DNA of 64,000 nt from Gnetum montanum (GCA_015680685.1 MNCI01002682.1:1137037-1201036); one strand, 5' to 3'. Positions 23,236 to 36,856 are shown, counted from the first letter of the stretch. Made by a program: numbers and translations. The notes: generated by a model from the sequence alone, not told the origin.

Positions 23236-25998
23236 TCTTATGGTTGCACATTTGGGATATGGACAGCACAATCCCCTAGTTATACACCACCTATTTTCCA
23301 TCTATCACCGTTACTGATTAAATTAATCATGTGGTAGCACATCTAACATTGGTGATAGTCTCATTTGGATTATTTAGAGATGTATCTTTGGACTTGAAGG
23401 TATTTCCATTTTGGACAATTTGGATGTGTTTGCTTCTTCTTCTTGATTTTCTATTTTAATTCATAGGCCTCCATGTTTAATATCATTTTCCAATGTATAA
23501 TCAAAGTGTAAGATATATTGTCTAAGTCCTCTATTTGGTCCTTTTCTTAAGTATAGAACTAATAAGTAGATAAGTTTCCTTCATGCATCTTTGAAATAAT
23601 TTTATATTCTCATTTTCAAGCCACTGGGTATCTTCTGATTTAGAAGCTACTACATAGATTTTTCTTGCTCATACACTTGCTCCTAAACTTTGTTGTGGGC
23701 TATGTTAATATTTTGAATTTTTATCCCACAACTACATCCTTTACTATTATTGGTGATGCATGGATTCTTCTATCTCTCCATAGCGATAGGTTCATCATTT
23801 CTATCAAGCATTGAAGTAATGATGGATTTTGGCCTTTGCATGTGATTGGAGGACAATGGTTGTGAAAGGAATAGTGTTGTACTTGATTGGCATTGTGTTG
23901 GTTTGGATGAATTAGTAGGTCCATGAGTGTTGTGCTTATGCATGACAACTGTCCTAAAGAAAGGACATTTCTGAGATTGTGGTGGAGATCTACTAGCATT
24001 ATCATTTTTGTGTATGTTCATAGCTTAAGTGGCATTCTCTCATTGATTTCATGGTGCTAAATCTTCTTGTGTTACTTGTGGTGACATATGGAGGAGGGAA
24101 GTATGAGAATATTGAGGATATGAAGAAGGATGAGAGGTGTGAGGTGGTGACCTCATAGAAGATGTTGCAGGATGATGATATTCATGAGAGTGGTAGTAGT
24201 GATTCGAGGTAGAAGAAGTAGAACTAGTCAGGGAAATAGGTTTTTGAACATAATATCCATACAGGTTTAGCTGGTAGTAAAGGTAGTACTAGTTTGATGA
24301 TGGCCTTCCCCATGACTATGGGTTTTGCCACTACATTGGATGATAGTGTTGAGGTTGGTAAGAAGTCCCGCTAGGATGGTATCGTTGGTTGTAGGTCTGT
24401 CTATAATTACCTTGTGAGAAAGGTAATTTCCTAGGAATTTTCTCTTGTCTGAACTTGGAATTCATTGCAAAATCCAATACTCATGTAGATGTAACATGAT
24501 TGGGAAATAGCCCTTCAGATGGTCATATATGTAGATGTCACATCCAGCATCTTCTTCAATGGTTGAGTCTATAGCCTCTTCTTCTCTAGTCAATTCTCCT
24601 ATTTGTTGATCAGTGTTCTTACCTATCTTTGGGTTTCTTTTCCTTTGTTTGTTGTGGTCACTTGATTTGTTTTGTGTTACTATCCCCTATATGATTTCTA
24701 TGCAAGTTGTAACTTTCTCATTTATCTATTTCGACATCCTGTCTAGTTTTGCTCCAAGCTCATCAATAGAATTTTGTATTGGCAAGGTTTGTTGTAAAAT
24801 CATCTCATTAAGAACTACCTCTTTTTCCTTATTATAGATGTGGACCCTTTTCTTTTGAAGAGTTGGATCCCAATTATTTTCTTCTACATTCTTTCATTTA
24901 CATAGCTCTTCTTCTTCTTTTGCCACACACTCAATTAGCTTTTAGACCTGATGGGTTCCTAGTTCATATAATTGACCTTGAGCATATATCCTAAGGGTCT
25001 CTCTCATTTGACTATGAAGACCATCTATGATGTGTAAAAGTTGCTCTTCCTGATAGAAACCATGGCCTGGGCATTTATTCAGTAGAGAATAGTATTTATC
25101 TAGGGCCATATCCAAGGGTTCATGTTGTTCTTGTTTCCATCCTTAGATTCATTTCCTTAGGTTGAACACCTTTGCATAGGTTTGGTATTTCTCGTTAAAG
25201 TATTCCAACATTGTAGATCATTGATGGATTGAATTTGATTTCAACGATCTATACCATACTTTGGCTTTGTCTATTAGTATCCTAGGAAAGAGCTTAAGCT
25301 TTTGCCACCCACTTTTAATGTTTTTTAAGATGTAGGCATCATGGAAGGCTTGCAAATAATGTTGTGGATCAGAATCATAGCCTCTCATAAATTTAGGGAT
25401 GTTATTCATATCAATCCTTTTGATGCAACTTTCCTTATGATGCCTATGGGGTATTTTAATTACCTCTATGATTTGCATCATGCTCTTAGTGGCAAACAAG
25501 GGTTCACCATCATCAGACATGTCATGGTAAAAATTGCTATTTCTATTTTCCTGATTATGATAATTTTTTCTATGCTCATTTTGATGTTTTTGATTTTGCC
25601 CTTAATTTCAATTTATATTTTTATTTCAACCCCATAGTGGAGCTTATCTTTATACCTACATTCAAATTCATTAGAACTAGATGTTGAAGAGGAAGAGGAA
25701 GATGAAGAACTAGGAGAGTCACCATGGCTTCTATAGTATTTCTCATGATCCATTGATTTATCTTTTTTAGGTTTTGAGGAGGTCATAGGCCTTGAGGCCT
25801 TCCCTAGTCTAGGACTTACTTCATCTCCTCTAGGTTTGTCTACCTAAGGTGAATGTAGTCCCTGAGTGTAGTTAGGGTGGTCATGAACATATGAAACCCT
25901 TGCATGAGGTTGGTCACTCCAATTTTCTTCAATATATATCTCATTAGTTCTCCAATGAATGTTCTCTCCATACGATGCATTATTGCTTCCTTGTGAAA
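23236..25998 (-). pseudogene. gag: Element C gag remnant with pol deleted
   Basis: The capsid-like segment 25520-25218 has NIPKFMRGYDSDPQHYLQAF and LFPRILIDKAKVWYRSLK, homologous to A and B Gag. The tail 24021-23721 matches A 6290-6420. At about 23610-23765 the sequence matches A 5647-5805 (the linker next to RT). It then jumps to the 3' region, so protease, RT, RNase H and integrase are absent. At the zinc-knuckle position (about 24511-24550) the frame reads CDIYIYDHLKGYF: only the first Cys and the His survive. No clean Met start is visible. Confidence 0.8.
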
Positions 25999-26109
25999 GT
26001 GACACTCTTGTTAGTTAATGATGTGTGTGAGTTAATATTTTCTAAAAGATAAATAATTAATGCATTTATAATGATTGTGTATCATATAACTAATCTAGAT
26101 AACTAGCAC

Positions 26110-26130
26110 CATCCTCGGCAATGGTGCTAA
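26110..26130 (-). other. Element C primer-binding site, tRNA-Asp type
   Basis: Element sense TAGCACCATTGCCGAGGATG against TGGCGCCGTTGCCGGGGATC. It matches tRNA-Asp except for G-to-A changes and the last base. This is the clearest primer site in the window. Confidence 0.85.
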
Positions 26131-27002
26131 TGATGAGCAGCAAGGTACCCCTTATGCCCAACCATACAAATTACAAGCATTCACATACATTCTTATCAAA
26201 TTCTGTGGATGGGACTAGTTGTGGCATCTAGATAGTTATGCCTTGATTACAATTTGCTATCTTCCCACTTGGACTAGTTGTAGCTTTGTCATGTATGGTT
26301 TAGTCCAAAGTAAGGCATATGATTCTTGATTTTGTTTCAACCTTATGCTACTCCTAATGATAATAAAGAAATCAATTACTTAATCTAATTAATAATATAA
26401 AAATAACATCTAAACTAGCCTACGGGCAATGAGTGTCCATTCCTAACTTACTGTACATGTCTTGAACCCACATATCCACTACTGGGATTACCAAGTACTA
26501 TGCTACTAGGTGAACCAAGCAATAATACTATTAGGATTACCAAGCCAATACATGTTTATGCTTGAAACTAGTTACACTCATTCAACCAATTCATTAATAT
26601 GCATAGAAATGTAAATATTAACTAAGTACATGAAACATAAACTACATGGAAAGTAAATTTAATCTAAGTCAAAGTGCTACAATGAATAAGAATCAATCTT
26701 GAGCTTATTACCATCCAAGAAATGTGCTCAAGTACATTGCCACTTGAATAAGACACCATACAACTAACTCAGATCCACACTACAGGCACTCACTGATTAT
26801 TCTTTAAGACTATATAATAAAACTGCAAGAGTTCAACTACTCTATTGACCAAAGAATTTCAATACATGGTGGGAGCACATGTATTTATAGACTTTATTAT
26901 AGAGCTATGTCGATGGGGCCTCATAAATGTAGCAAACGCTACATTGACAAGGGACCCCACGTCAATGAGGATCCATCAACATGACACTTTGATACTTCAT
27001 CA
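26131..27002 (-). repeat. Element C 5' LTR
   Basis: 872 bp, TGATGAGCAGCAAGG...ACTTCATCA. The TATA box complement is at 26881-26890 (CTATAAATAC). U3 contains an inverted TGTAGC..GCTACA pair (about 26928-26943) in place of a GATATC cluster. Confidence 0.92.
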
Positions 27003-28475
27003 AACACCAAGGCCCATATTGGAGGGTAGGGATCATCATATTATTATAAACTACTCTTGTCAACTTGGAGACCTATTAACTATGAACTTGGGCTACTTAA
27101 GTCCATCCTTATCTTAAACTAAATAATTCTAAGTATTATCTAGGATTCTTTCTAAAGGTAACTAGGTTGGAGTATTCCTATGGAATTTTCAAAGTACCTA
27201 TATAAACTTCTAATGTCCATACAAGAATTACTTACAAGATAACTTTTAAGGTTCCTAAATTATCCCCATATGTGTTTCATTCCATGTTGAGACTTTAGTC
27301 ATCATAACACCACCGACGTTCTTATGCAACTTTAGCTCTATTTGCAATAGTAAACCATGACCTAAACATACATTCATCATGATTCATAGTCTACCTTTTC
27401 TTCAAGTGTAGGTAGATTATGATCTCATCACTACTCATAGTATGTTAAATCCTTCTTAGTACATTCTCATTCCAATCCTACCATGAATTGCATTAATTAT
27501 TGTGATTGAATTCCTAGTTGAATAGATATGACTGTCGAGTTTGGCCTTGAAATCATAACTCATAATTTTCTTGTGGTTTTCCGCTACAACTAGGTCATGA
27601 CTTATAGTTGCAAGTAAGAATCCCTAATGCAATTGCGACATAACTCATGATCATCCATCTATGCTATTGGAGTATGAGTTGAACACAACTCATTCAAACA
27701 ATGTCAAACAATTGCTTGATATACTAAAGGTGCCCAAGATTTGATAAATGACTGCTAATAAGCAAATACTTGTGAAAAAATTAACCAAATAATATGTAAT
27801 GATAATAAATAATGAATGATCAATTAAGATAGATCCACTACTTTCTCTTGATTTACCAAGGAAAATCATCTTTTTGAACAAGGCTTTGTAATAAAAATAA
27901 TGGTTGAAAGAGGAATTGAAGACTCACTACCAAAAGGATTCCCTTCATTCTCTCTTAATGTTATGATATAAGAAATTCCTTATTATGATCAAGAGGGATT
28001 TCCTTTGACCATCTAATAGTTGGCCTCTTTGCCAAAACTAGACTAGAAGACATATTGTACCTAAAGATTTTCTTATAAAACAACTAGTACATAAAATGAA
28101 TATCTATCTAAAGGTTATGAGGAGGATTTGGATCTTTAAACCAACATTATTATTTCTTATACATTGGCTACAATATTTGTAGAGTTCATACATAACAAAT
28201 TATAGACAAATATATAAGATAAAATGCATACAATAGGACAGATGTATGACAATATATATAAGTATATTACTTTTTATTTTATATATATATATATAACCCA
28301 CATTCTTCATGTTATAAATCAAATTCATTGTTTGTGGACTCTTCATATTTATCCATTCTAGTTGTTTTGATTCTATAATTAAACTAATTTTTCACCATCA
28401 TTTTAAAGTTCTGAAAAATGCTAAGAGATTAATTTTGTTAGTGTAAGAAATAGGATCAATTATATCTTAGATGGT
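27003..28475. other. AT-rich intergenic DNA
   Basis: I find no gene, tRNA or recognisable transposon domain. The short open frames are scattered and unsupported. Confidence 0.6.
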
Positions 28476-29327
28476 TGATGAGTGGCTAAGTGTTTCTAAT
28501 GCCTAACCATATGATCTACAAGCATCACAATAGATTATGTTGTACTTCATAGATAGGATTAGCATGACATTCAGATCATCAAGCATTGATTGTAGATCGT
28601 TGCCTTCTCACTTGGACTAAGAGTAGCTCTATCATGTATAGTTTAGTCTAAGATAAGACATATGATTACTAATGTTGTGTGGTTGCTGCTAAACTAGATG
28701 GAAACATAAAATTAATTAATTAATATAATTAATAATAAGGAAATAAATCCTAAGCTAGTCCAAGAGTAATAAGTGTTTATGCATAGCTTACCATACACAT
28801 CCTAAACTAATGTAACCATCATTGGGATTGCCAAGTGGGATGCTACTAGGCGTACCAAGTGATATTACTATTGGGTTAACAAAAAATTACATAATATGCT
28901 TAGAACTAGTTGTACTTACTTCACTAATGATTAATGTGCATGAAAATGTAACTATTAAGCTAAGTTACATGGAAAATAAAATGCATTAAAAGTAATTTCT
29001 ATTCTAAGTCAAAGCGCTGCAATTAATATGAATCAATCTCGATCTTATTATCGATCATGGATTATGTCTAGGTACAATGCCACCTGAATAACATACTATA
29101 CAATAAACTTAAATTCATACTGTAGGCACTTACTAACTATTTATTATGACTACAAAAATAAACTACAAGAATTTGGCTACACTGCTAACCAAATAGTGCA
29201 TAAACATGGTGGGTGAATTGTATTTATAAATATTTTTTTTGTGATTATGTCAACATAGAGAAGTTGATGGCATTGAAATAGCTTTGTGGACTAAGCCCTT
29301 GAAAAATAATACTTTTATTACTCATCA
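28476..29327 (-). repeat. Solo or truncated LTR of the element C/D family
   Basis: 852 bp starting TGATGAGTGGC and ending TACTCATCA, alignable over its length with the C and D LTRs (for example AGACATATGATT, CATTGGGATTGCCAAG). A TATA-like TTTATAAATA lies at about 29219-29230. The 5-bp flanks are ATGGT and ATAGT, one mismatch apart, as expected of a solo LTR. The bases after 29328 (AGTTCCTCACAATAA) also resemble the start of the internal region, so a truncated element is possible. Confidence 0.75.
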
Positions 29328-30127
29328 ATAGTTCCTCACAATAACCATTAAATATTTTTTATTTACCATTATAAATTACATTAATCCATAAATTTTCATG
29401 TAGATAAGCTCAATGAAATTCTCTTTTTTTTTTCTTTTATTCTTCTAAGTGATGTATGATGAGATCTTATTCTTTACATGCAGACATCTTTCCTAAGTTT
29501 CCTTAAGGATTTATAATAATTTTACTCAAATAATAGATTTATTTTTTATAAATAAATAAATGTTAGAGTATGATACATGATTTAAATGTTTATACCATAA
29601 TATTAAGGTCTTAGTAGTGAAAGAATAGGTAATTTTATCAATAAAGCATGGCTTAGTTGGTTAGAGCATGTATTATGATTTGTAAGTCACAAGTTATGTT
29701 TAAATTTTATAAAACTTTCACATTGGCTATATGCATAGGGAATACATGTAGCCATTTAGTTCTAATTTTGATGCCATCCTCTAAGACATAATTGATTTCA
29801 ATTAAATATTATTTTCAAAGTTCCTTAATATGATGATAACTTTGCTATTCTCAAAGATAATATAACCATGTGAATAAACAAAATTTCATTACCTATAAAA
29901 ATAATTTTTTCAATTCATAAAAGTAAATTTTACAATAATTGTACATAGATAACATCACTAATTTTGAAATGAGAAGCATCATTCAAGGTTAATTTTATAT
30001 CAACTATTTCTTTCACTTAAAATATTCACCCACTCCCATCTTGGTTTTAGTAAGTTATGTTAATTTAAGTGTAATAAACTATGATCTATCAAGGACATAA
30101 GATTTGAATAGGCTAAATTAATACTTT
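29328..30127. other. AT-rich intergenic DNA around a SINE copy
   Basis: Very AT-rich with no supported gene. The only recognisable item is the tRNA-like SINE listed separately. Confidence 0.6.
29646..29765 (+). mobile_element. tRNA-derived SINE, copy 1
   Basis: The A box TGGCTTAGTTGG (29649-29660) fits the RNA polymerase III consensus TRGCNNAGYNGG. A weak B box lies at about 29694-29705. The body ATAAAACTTTCACATTGGCT and AATACATGTAG matches copy 2 (34360-34408) base by base over most of its length. It has no open frame. It is not a functional tRNA, because the cloverleaf does not close. Confidence 0.6.
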
Positions 30128-31532
<1,405 letters not shown>

Positions 31533-31651
31533 TGTGTGTGCCTCAATGGGAAGAGACATAGCTATTTGGGAAGAGAGCTTGATTTGTTAAGGATGCCTTT
31601 GCTTCCCTTTAATATCATCTTCGTTCTCTACTTTATAGCCACCTACTAGTG

Positions 31652-31811
31652 ACGTTTCATCTCCCTACACATTGGTTCACCTTCTTGCATGTCAGTCCAC
31701 CTCCACACACGTCAATCCACCTTCTCGCATGTCGGTCCACCTTCTCGCATGTCGGTCCACCTCCCCACATGTTAATTCACCTTCCCACACATCGATCCAC
31801 ATTCCTGCATG
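31652..31811. repeat. 20-bp minisatellite, 7-8 copies
   Basis: Seven units in exact 20-bp register from 31672 to 31811, of the type TCGGTCCACCTTCTCGCATG, with a weaker eighth unit at 31652-31671. The units differ by a few substitutions each. Confidence 0.92.
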
Positions 31812-32073
31812 TTAACATTACTTGGTGAAATGATATATGAATTTACAAGACATTTTTGTTGATCATGGCCTCGTGTGATAGCATGGGCGAGGTTGGCCAT
31901 AACACTTAGCCCCCAAACAAAAAATTGCATGCAAGTGTAAGAAGCAACAAAAACTATGAAATCTTAAAAAGAAAATAATAAAATAAGAAAAATTTTAGAA
32001 AATAAATTTAAAATTAGATAATAAAACCACCTCACCCAAGTTAGGACTCAAGTAACTACCACCAAAATCAGAG

Positions 32074-32516
32074 ATTCAAAAATGGGATTAGGAAACGATG
32101 GTTATAAAAAAAAGGTCTCGATAACAAAAAATTCTAGAAAATGAGAAGCATAAAAAAAGGCAAAAAATAAAGGGTTTGAAGAAAAGGGTTTTTTAAAAAA
32201 ATTCAATAGGTTCCAAGACTAGATTGGAAAACGAAATAGCCACAAGGAAATGACAAGAAGAGCTGATAAAAAAAAAGGTGGGAGAAAGTCCCTCATTCAA
32301 AAATGGGATTGGAAAATGAGGGTTATTTAAAAAGGATTTGATAACAAAAAATTTCAAAAAATGAGAAGCATAAAAAATAGGTAGAAAATAAAGGATTTGA
32401 AGAAAAAGGTTTTTTTAAAAAAATTCAATAGTTTTCAAGACTAGATTGGAAAACGAAATAGCCACAAGGAAATGGCAAAAAGAGCTGATAAAAAAAAAGC
32501 TGACAGAAAGGCCCTT
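32074..32516. repeat. 221-bp tandem duplication
   Basis: Unit 1 is 32074-32294 and unit 2 is 32295-32516. Both start ATTCAAAAATGGGATT and share GACTAGATTGGAAAACGAAA and CCACAAGGAAATG. They are purine/A-rich and noncoding as far as I can see. Confidence 0.9.
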
Positions 32517-32535
32517 CTTCTAGTGCTAAAAAGGT

Positions 32536-33022
32536 GTTGATGTATAAAATTTGAATGCACCAACACTAGGGAAAAAACTCATTTGAGGAGACTATTACCT
32601 AGGATGCCTCTCGTATGGATATGAAAACTCGAGAATAGTCTCAGCTGGAGAGGGCTACATGGATTTTTAAAAATAGTAAAAAAATGAAAATTTTAATTGG
32701 AATGAGTGTCTCCAATTCAAGACTACAAAAGGTAACAAAAATAAATTTTCCTTGCTTCTTGGCTACTGCTATTTTTCATCACCATTTTGTTGCAGATGCT
32801 ATTGCAACCAATACTGCCTATAGCTACCAAAGGAGGGAGAGAGAGAGAAGAGGCTAGATGAAGGAGCACACTGATGCATCCTTGACACATAGATAGAATG
32901 TGCCCCATCGCTAGCACAAGAGAAGGAAATTTATCCTTGTTTGGAGAACCCAGCCATGGATGCACCACCCACCAAAAATAGAATGGAACTACTACTATCT
33001 ACTACTGCAAGATTGTAGCACA

Positions 33023-33071
<49 letters not shown>

Positions 33072-33399
33072 TAAATCCCACTATCACATATTGGTAGACG
33101 TGTTGTTGTCTCTAGCTACGTCTGCCACCATCACAGGTCTACCACAAAAAGGGAAAAGAAAACCATCGCCTTTTGGTTTCCTATTGAAATTGTTGACAAT
33201 CATCCATGTAGCTCTATTTTTGTTGACTACCGTTAGTTTGTCGCCAAGAATAAAGAAACAGAGTTGCAGAACTCACCTGCTGTGCTCATCATTTGTGCAC
33301 ATCAGCTATGTTGCTATAGCCCTAAGAAAAATAGGAGAAGAGAGAGAGAAAACCACCATCCACTAGGTTTGCAGTCACTGGAGACCCCCCTACCCATCT
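32536..33399. repeat. Long direct repeat, unit 2
   Basis: Homologous to 30128-31532 from GTTGATGTATAAAATTTG to CCCATCTT, with the short GA tract at 33031-33068. No gene is supported. Confidence 0.78.
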
Positions 33400-35345
33400 T
33401 GATTAGAAATGATAAAAAATCTGCCTTCCATAAACATTTACCTTCAGTATGTATCCAAGCCACTTACAATTTTTATATTAATCTTTATTAAGGAATAAAA
33501 TTCATTAAGATTTCTTAATTTTTAGTAAATATATGATGAAAATACTCTAATGATTCACATTTATTAATGTGGAATGCAAATTAAAAATTAAATGCCATTT
33601 ATTTTATCTAAGGATTTTGAATGCTACCTTTGTAATTACTTTGAAGTGTGTTCCAAGACTCCTTTATGGTGCATTTAACAATGATTCTAGCATCTATGAT
33701 TTTGTAGAATAAAGTATCTATTATCATTTTTACCATTACATTAACTTTCTTGTATTGTTTTAATTGTTGTTTTTGGTTATGACTTAGGGCATTATTGTTA
33801 GTTCGATTTTAAAAAAATTTAAAATCATTAAGGTAAAGTAAGAGCTTCATCACATAAGTCCAATTATAAAAGTTATGACTATCATTAAAAATAATTGCTA
33901 AAATCAACAATAAAAGTTCATATCACATTACCTGCTAGAATTTTCACCTATATTATTTCATGTCTTGAAAAACCCAAGAGCTTCAATATTAAGTATTTAA
34001 GTTATCTACATGCAAATATTTCTATATCCATGTAAACATTAATTACTAGACTAAGCATGATCACATTATCTTCAAGTTAAAACTCAAAAATAGAATACTG
34101 TATAACATGAGCATATTTAATATGTTATACTATAAGTCACAAATGATGAGGAACATATATTATTATTTTTTTGTGAAAAAAATTACTTTAAAACCAAATG
34201 AAAAATCTCAAGTAAAACTTTGTATGAGTTATTTAAGTTATTAGGCCTAGTTCTTAATTACTATATGCTAGTGATTGTTGGCTCAAGTGGTTAACTCATT
34301 ATATTATTAGGCAAGATATTGCTAGTTCAAGTTATACTCGAGGTTTTCATTCATTTATAATTCTTCTAAAACTTCATGTTGGTTATATGTCTTGGGATGT
34401 ACTCATAGTCAAATTCTTTCAAGCTATGACTTCAACCTTTCATCAAATCGTTGATAAACTTTTGTAGATTTTACCTCATAAACAAGAAACATAAACACAT
34501 GAAAACCTCTTTAACCCACTCTTAATTAACCTTTAAAAGAGGATAAAATTAATATTTAAATAAGGAAGATATGCTTCTCAAGTTTCTAAGGCTTGGATTA
34601 AGCTCATACAACATGAGAGAATGAGCTTATAAGATGAAATTAAGATAATGGATGCTAAATTCTTCTTCAATCATGAATATGCATGAGAAATTAGAAAGTA
34701 ATTGACATGAATTTAATGAGTGGAAGTGAATTCCATTAAATCTAAACATAAATATATCTTCTATACCTTCAATTATTTAACTTAGATATAAAGAAATATG
34801 CAATTAACTTCAAAATTGTGAGGGCATGAAATTATGTGAAAACTAGATAAGAAACTTGAGAGAATGCATGAAATTTGGAGAATATATGAAAGGGAATTCA
34901 CTCCTCAAATGATGAAGATCATCATGCAAGAATGAGAGAAAGGAAAAATGGAAATTAAACCTAAGAGAACTTCAAGCCAAGCACTTAAAACCTAGATACT
35001 CAAATACATAAAATAAATAAAGAGACAGCTTCTTTCATTCGACGCTTTAACAAAGCTTGACAAGTTTACAAGATACACTTCTATTTATATGCTTTTTGTA
35101 AAGAAACTTACTTCTTTTGACATGGGCCCCGACATAAAGACATTTGTCTCCTTTTTACCATTTTAAAATATTTATTCTCAACCTAATCTTGTTTTTTACT
35201 TTTCTTCATCAAAACAAAACTTATAACTCATAAACCTCAACATAAATACTTTAAATATCAAAATAAAGAATACCACCTACTTTTAATCTCCTCAACATGA
35301 AAAGAAAATGATCATAGAGGATTTTGGATCTAGATATATATATGG
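33400..35345. other. AT-rich intergenic DNA
   Basis: Nothing recognisable apart from SINE copy 2. Confidence 0.6.
34274..34412 (+). mobile_element. tRNA-derived SINE, copy 2
   Basis: A box TGGCTCAAGTGG (34279-34290) and B-box-like GTTCAAGTTAT (34325-34335) have roughly the spacing of a polymerase III promoter. The body CTAAAACTTCATGTTGGTTA and GGGATGTACTCATAG matches copies 1 and 3. Confidence 0.68.
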
Positions 35346-35400
35346 ATCATCATCATCATCCTAGCCTTGCCCCAATAATATGGGGCTAGCTTATGCGCAT
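35346..35400 (-). mobile_element. 3' tail of an RTE-type LINE (fragment)
   Basis: On the minus strand the sequence reads AGCTAGCCCCATATTATTGG, then GGCAAGGCTAGG and a (ATG)n tail. Plant RTE-type LINE 3' ends carry a near-palindromic CCCCA..TTGGGG block followed by trinucleotide repeats. No reverse transcriptase is left upstream (to the right). Confidence 0.55.
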
Positions 35401-35992
35401 ATGGATATAAGTTTTCAATATTAATACGTATGGATATGAATATGGGTAGGATAGTTTTCATTGAATTTGGATATATAATTAGCAGTATCCAATTCAAATT
35501 TAAATTATTATGCATGAATTTTTTAATAGATATGATTTTTATTTCTTTGATTTTCTCTAGTGGATCTAATTTTTCTATAATTCCTCTATGGGGATTCTAT
35601 ATTGCTTTCAACTTCTTCAATCAGTGTTAAAATTTCTATTTCTGTTATCGATGCAGAAAATTCTATTGATTTTCAAAATGCAGATTTATATGTTGGTAAG
35701 AAAAAAGTTATAATGTCTTCTCCTAATAATATTGATGCAACTAAGACACCTAATTTTGTTCTTCCTGATGATGTATATGAATCATTGGATGTTGATATTT
35801 CATCATAATATGTTTTTATTGAAATTTTGAGTTACTTGCCTCATATTTGAAGTTTCATTTTTTAGTTAAATGATATGATGTAAGAAAATGACATCCAAGT
35901 CCTTTATGCTAGTTATTGTTCTTGTTTTTTTCTACTTATTAAGTTAGGCAATGCTTCAATAGTGTAGCATGCCCTAGATATAGGGTAATTTA
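35401..35992. other. Intergenic DNA before the copia element
   Basis: Short open frames only (35602-35808, 68 residues), with no recognised family. I see nothing else. Confidence 0.5.
35988..35992. other. Target-site duplication of the copia element, left (ATTTA)
   Basis: ATTTA directly before TGTAAG, repeated exactly at 42467-42471. Confidence 0.92.
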
Positions 35993-36567
35993 TGTAAGAA
36001 AAAAATTTGTGCAAAAAACCAGATGGCACAAGTAACCAAAGTATAGAATGTGGAAGCAAATGGCACAAGAAATTCACATGCATAAATAACTAGAAATGCA
36101 CAATTCTTGAGTAAATGGAACTAACCTTTAGCCATTGATGCCTTAGATTAAATTTGGCATTTTGATTCTTCTTTTACATGGGCACTCTACAATGATGATG
36201 TATGCAATCTTCAAGCTTCTGTGGAATGTATTAGAATTGCAATCCTACTGTGATTTGTGGTGCCTTTGTTCTCCTATCAAGAATGAATTTATAGGCCACA
36301 AAATTGGTTACCATAAGAGACCTAATGCCAATGCGTAAAAAACATGTTACCAAATATGGGGACCACTTTCATGCATTAACTAACCCATAAAAACATATTA
36401 GTGGGCATGGTGGCCACTTTCATGCATTAACTAACCCATTAAATGCGTGAGTTGTCATGGTGCCACTTTCATGTATTCACTAACCCATAAAACATGTTAG
36501 TGGGATGGTGGCCACTTTCATGCATTAACTAATGCATAAAGCATGTTAGTGGATGCCGCATGCTACA
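35993..36567 (-). repeat. Copia element 3' LTR
   Basis: 575 bp, TGTAAG...GCTACA. It contains four diverged copies of a unit of about 50 bp beginning CCACTTTCATGCATTAACTA (about 36361-36560). The other LTR has only two, which explains the 100-bp length difference. The polypurine tract (AAGTAGGAGAT in element sense) abuts at 36568-36578. Confidence 0.94.
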
Positions 36568-36856
36568 ATCTCCTACTTGGTCTCCATATATAATTTGGTT
36601 TAAAGTTCAAGAAATAAATGCATCAATCATGGTGATAGTTCCTCTTAATGTGAGTATTATCTTTCATGTATTACAATGCATCATCTTTCAAACATAATTC
36701 TTTATATGGCAACTTAACTTTATGAATAAACCCAATGTTCATTTTAGGTTATGCCATATGTGTATTTTCTCTAATAACTATATGTGCAAACCATATGAGA
36801 AAATAGCACAACTGACTAGGAGTTTCATTAAGATTGTAAGTTGTATGTACAAAAAA
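36568..36856 (-). other. Copia polypurine tract and 3' untranslated region
   Basis: AT-rich and noncoding, between the end of RNase H and the 3' LTR. Confidence 0.7.

Larger units (their letters stand above)
10261..27002 (-). mobile_element. Element C: gag-only, non-autonomous gypsy element, interrupted by element B
   Basis: Left LTR 10261-10473 plus 20442-21067, internal region 21068-26130 (5063 bp), right LTR 26131-27002. It reads on the minus strand. The order is primer site, gag, a short remnant and the 3' noncoding region. There is no RT, RNase H, integrase or protease, and the internal region is about 3.2 kb shorter than in A and B. Element D has the same layout and almost the same length (5093 bp), so this is a family structure and not a chance deletion in one copy. 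The name TR-GAG-like fits. The 5-bp flanks (AAACC and AACAC) do not match well, so I claim no target duplication. Confidence 0.85.
31533..32535. other. Interior between the two long direct repeats
   Basis: No supported gene. It holds a 20-bp minisatellite and a 221-bp tandem duplication (separate entries), plus AT-rich DNA. Confidence 0.65.

Noticed and set aside
10256-27007. Target duplication for element C
   Set aside because: AAACC on the left and AACAC on the right agree at only three of five positions.
29646-29720. Functional tRNA gene at the A box
   Set aside because: The B box is degenerate and arms do not pair as a cloverleaf; the following body is shared with other SINE copies.
31652-32516. 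CRISPR-like array
   Set aside because: The repeats are contiguous without unique spacers, and the genome is a plant.
35602-35808. 68-residue plus-strand frame as a gene
   Set aside because: No recognised domain, no supporting promoter or splice structure.
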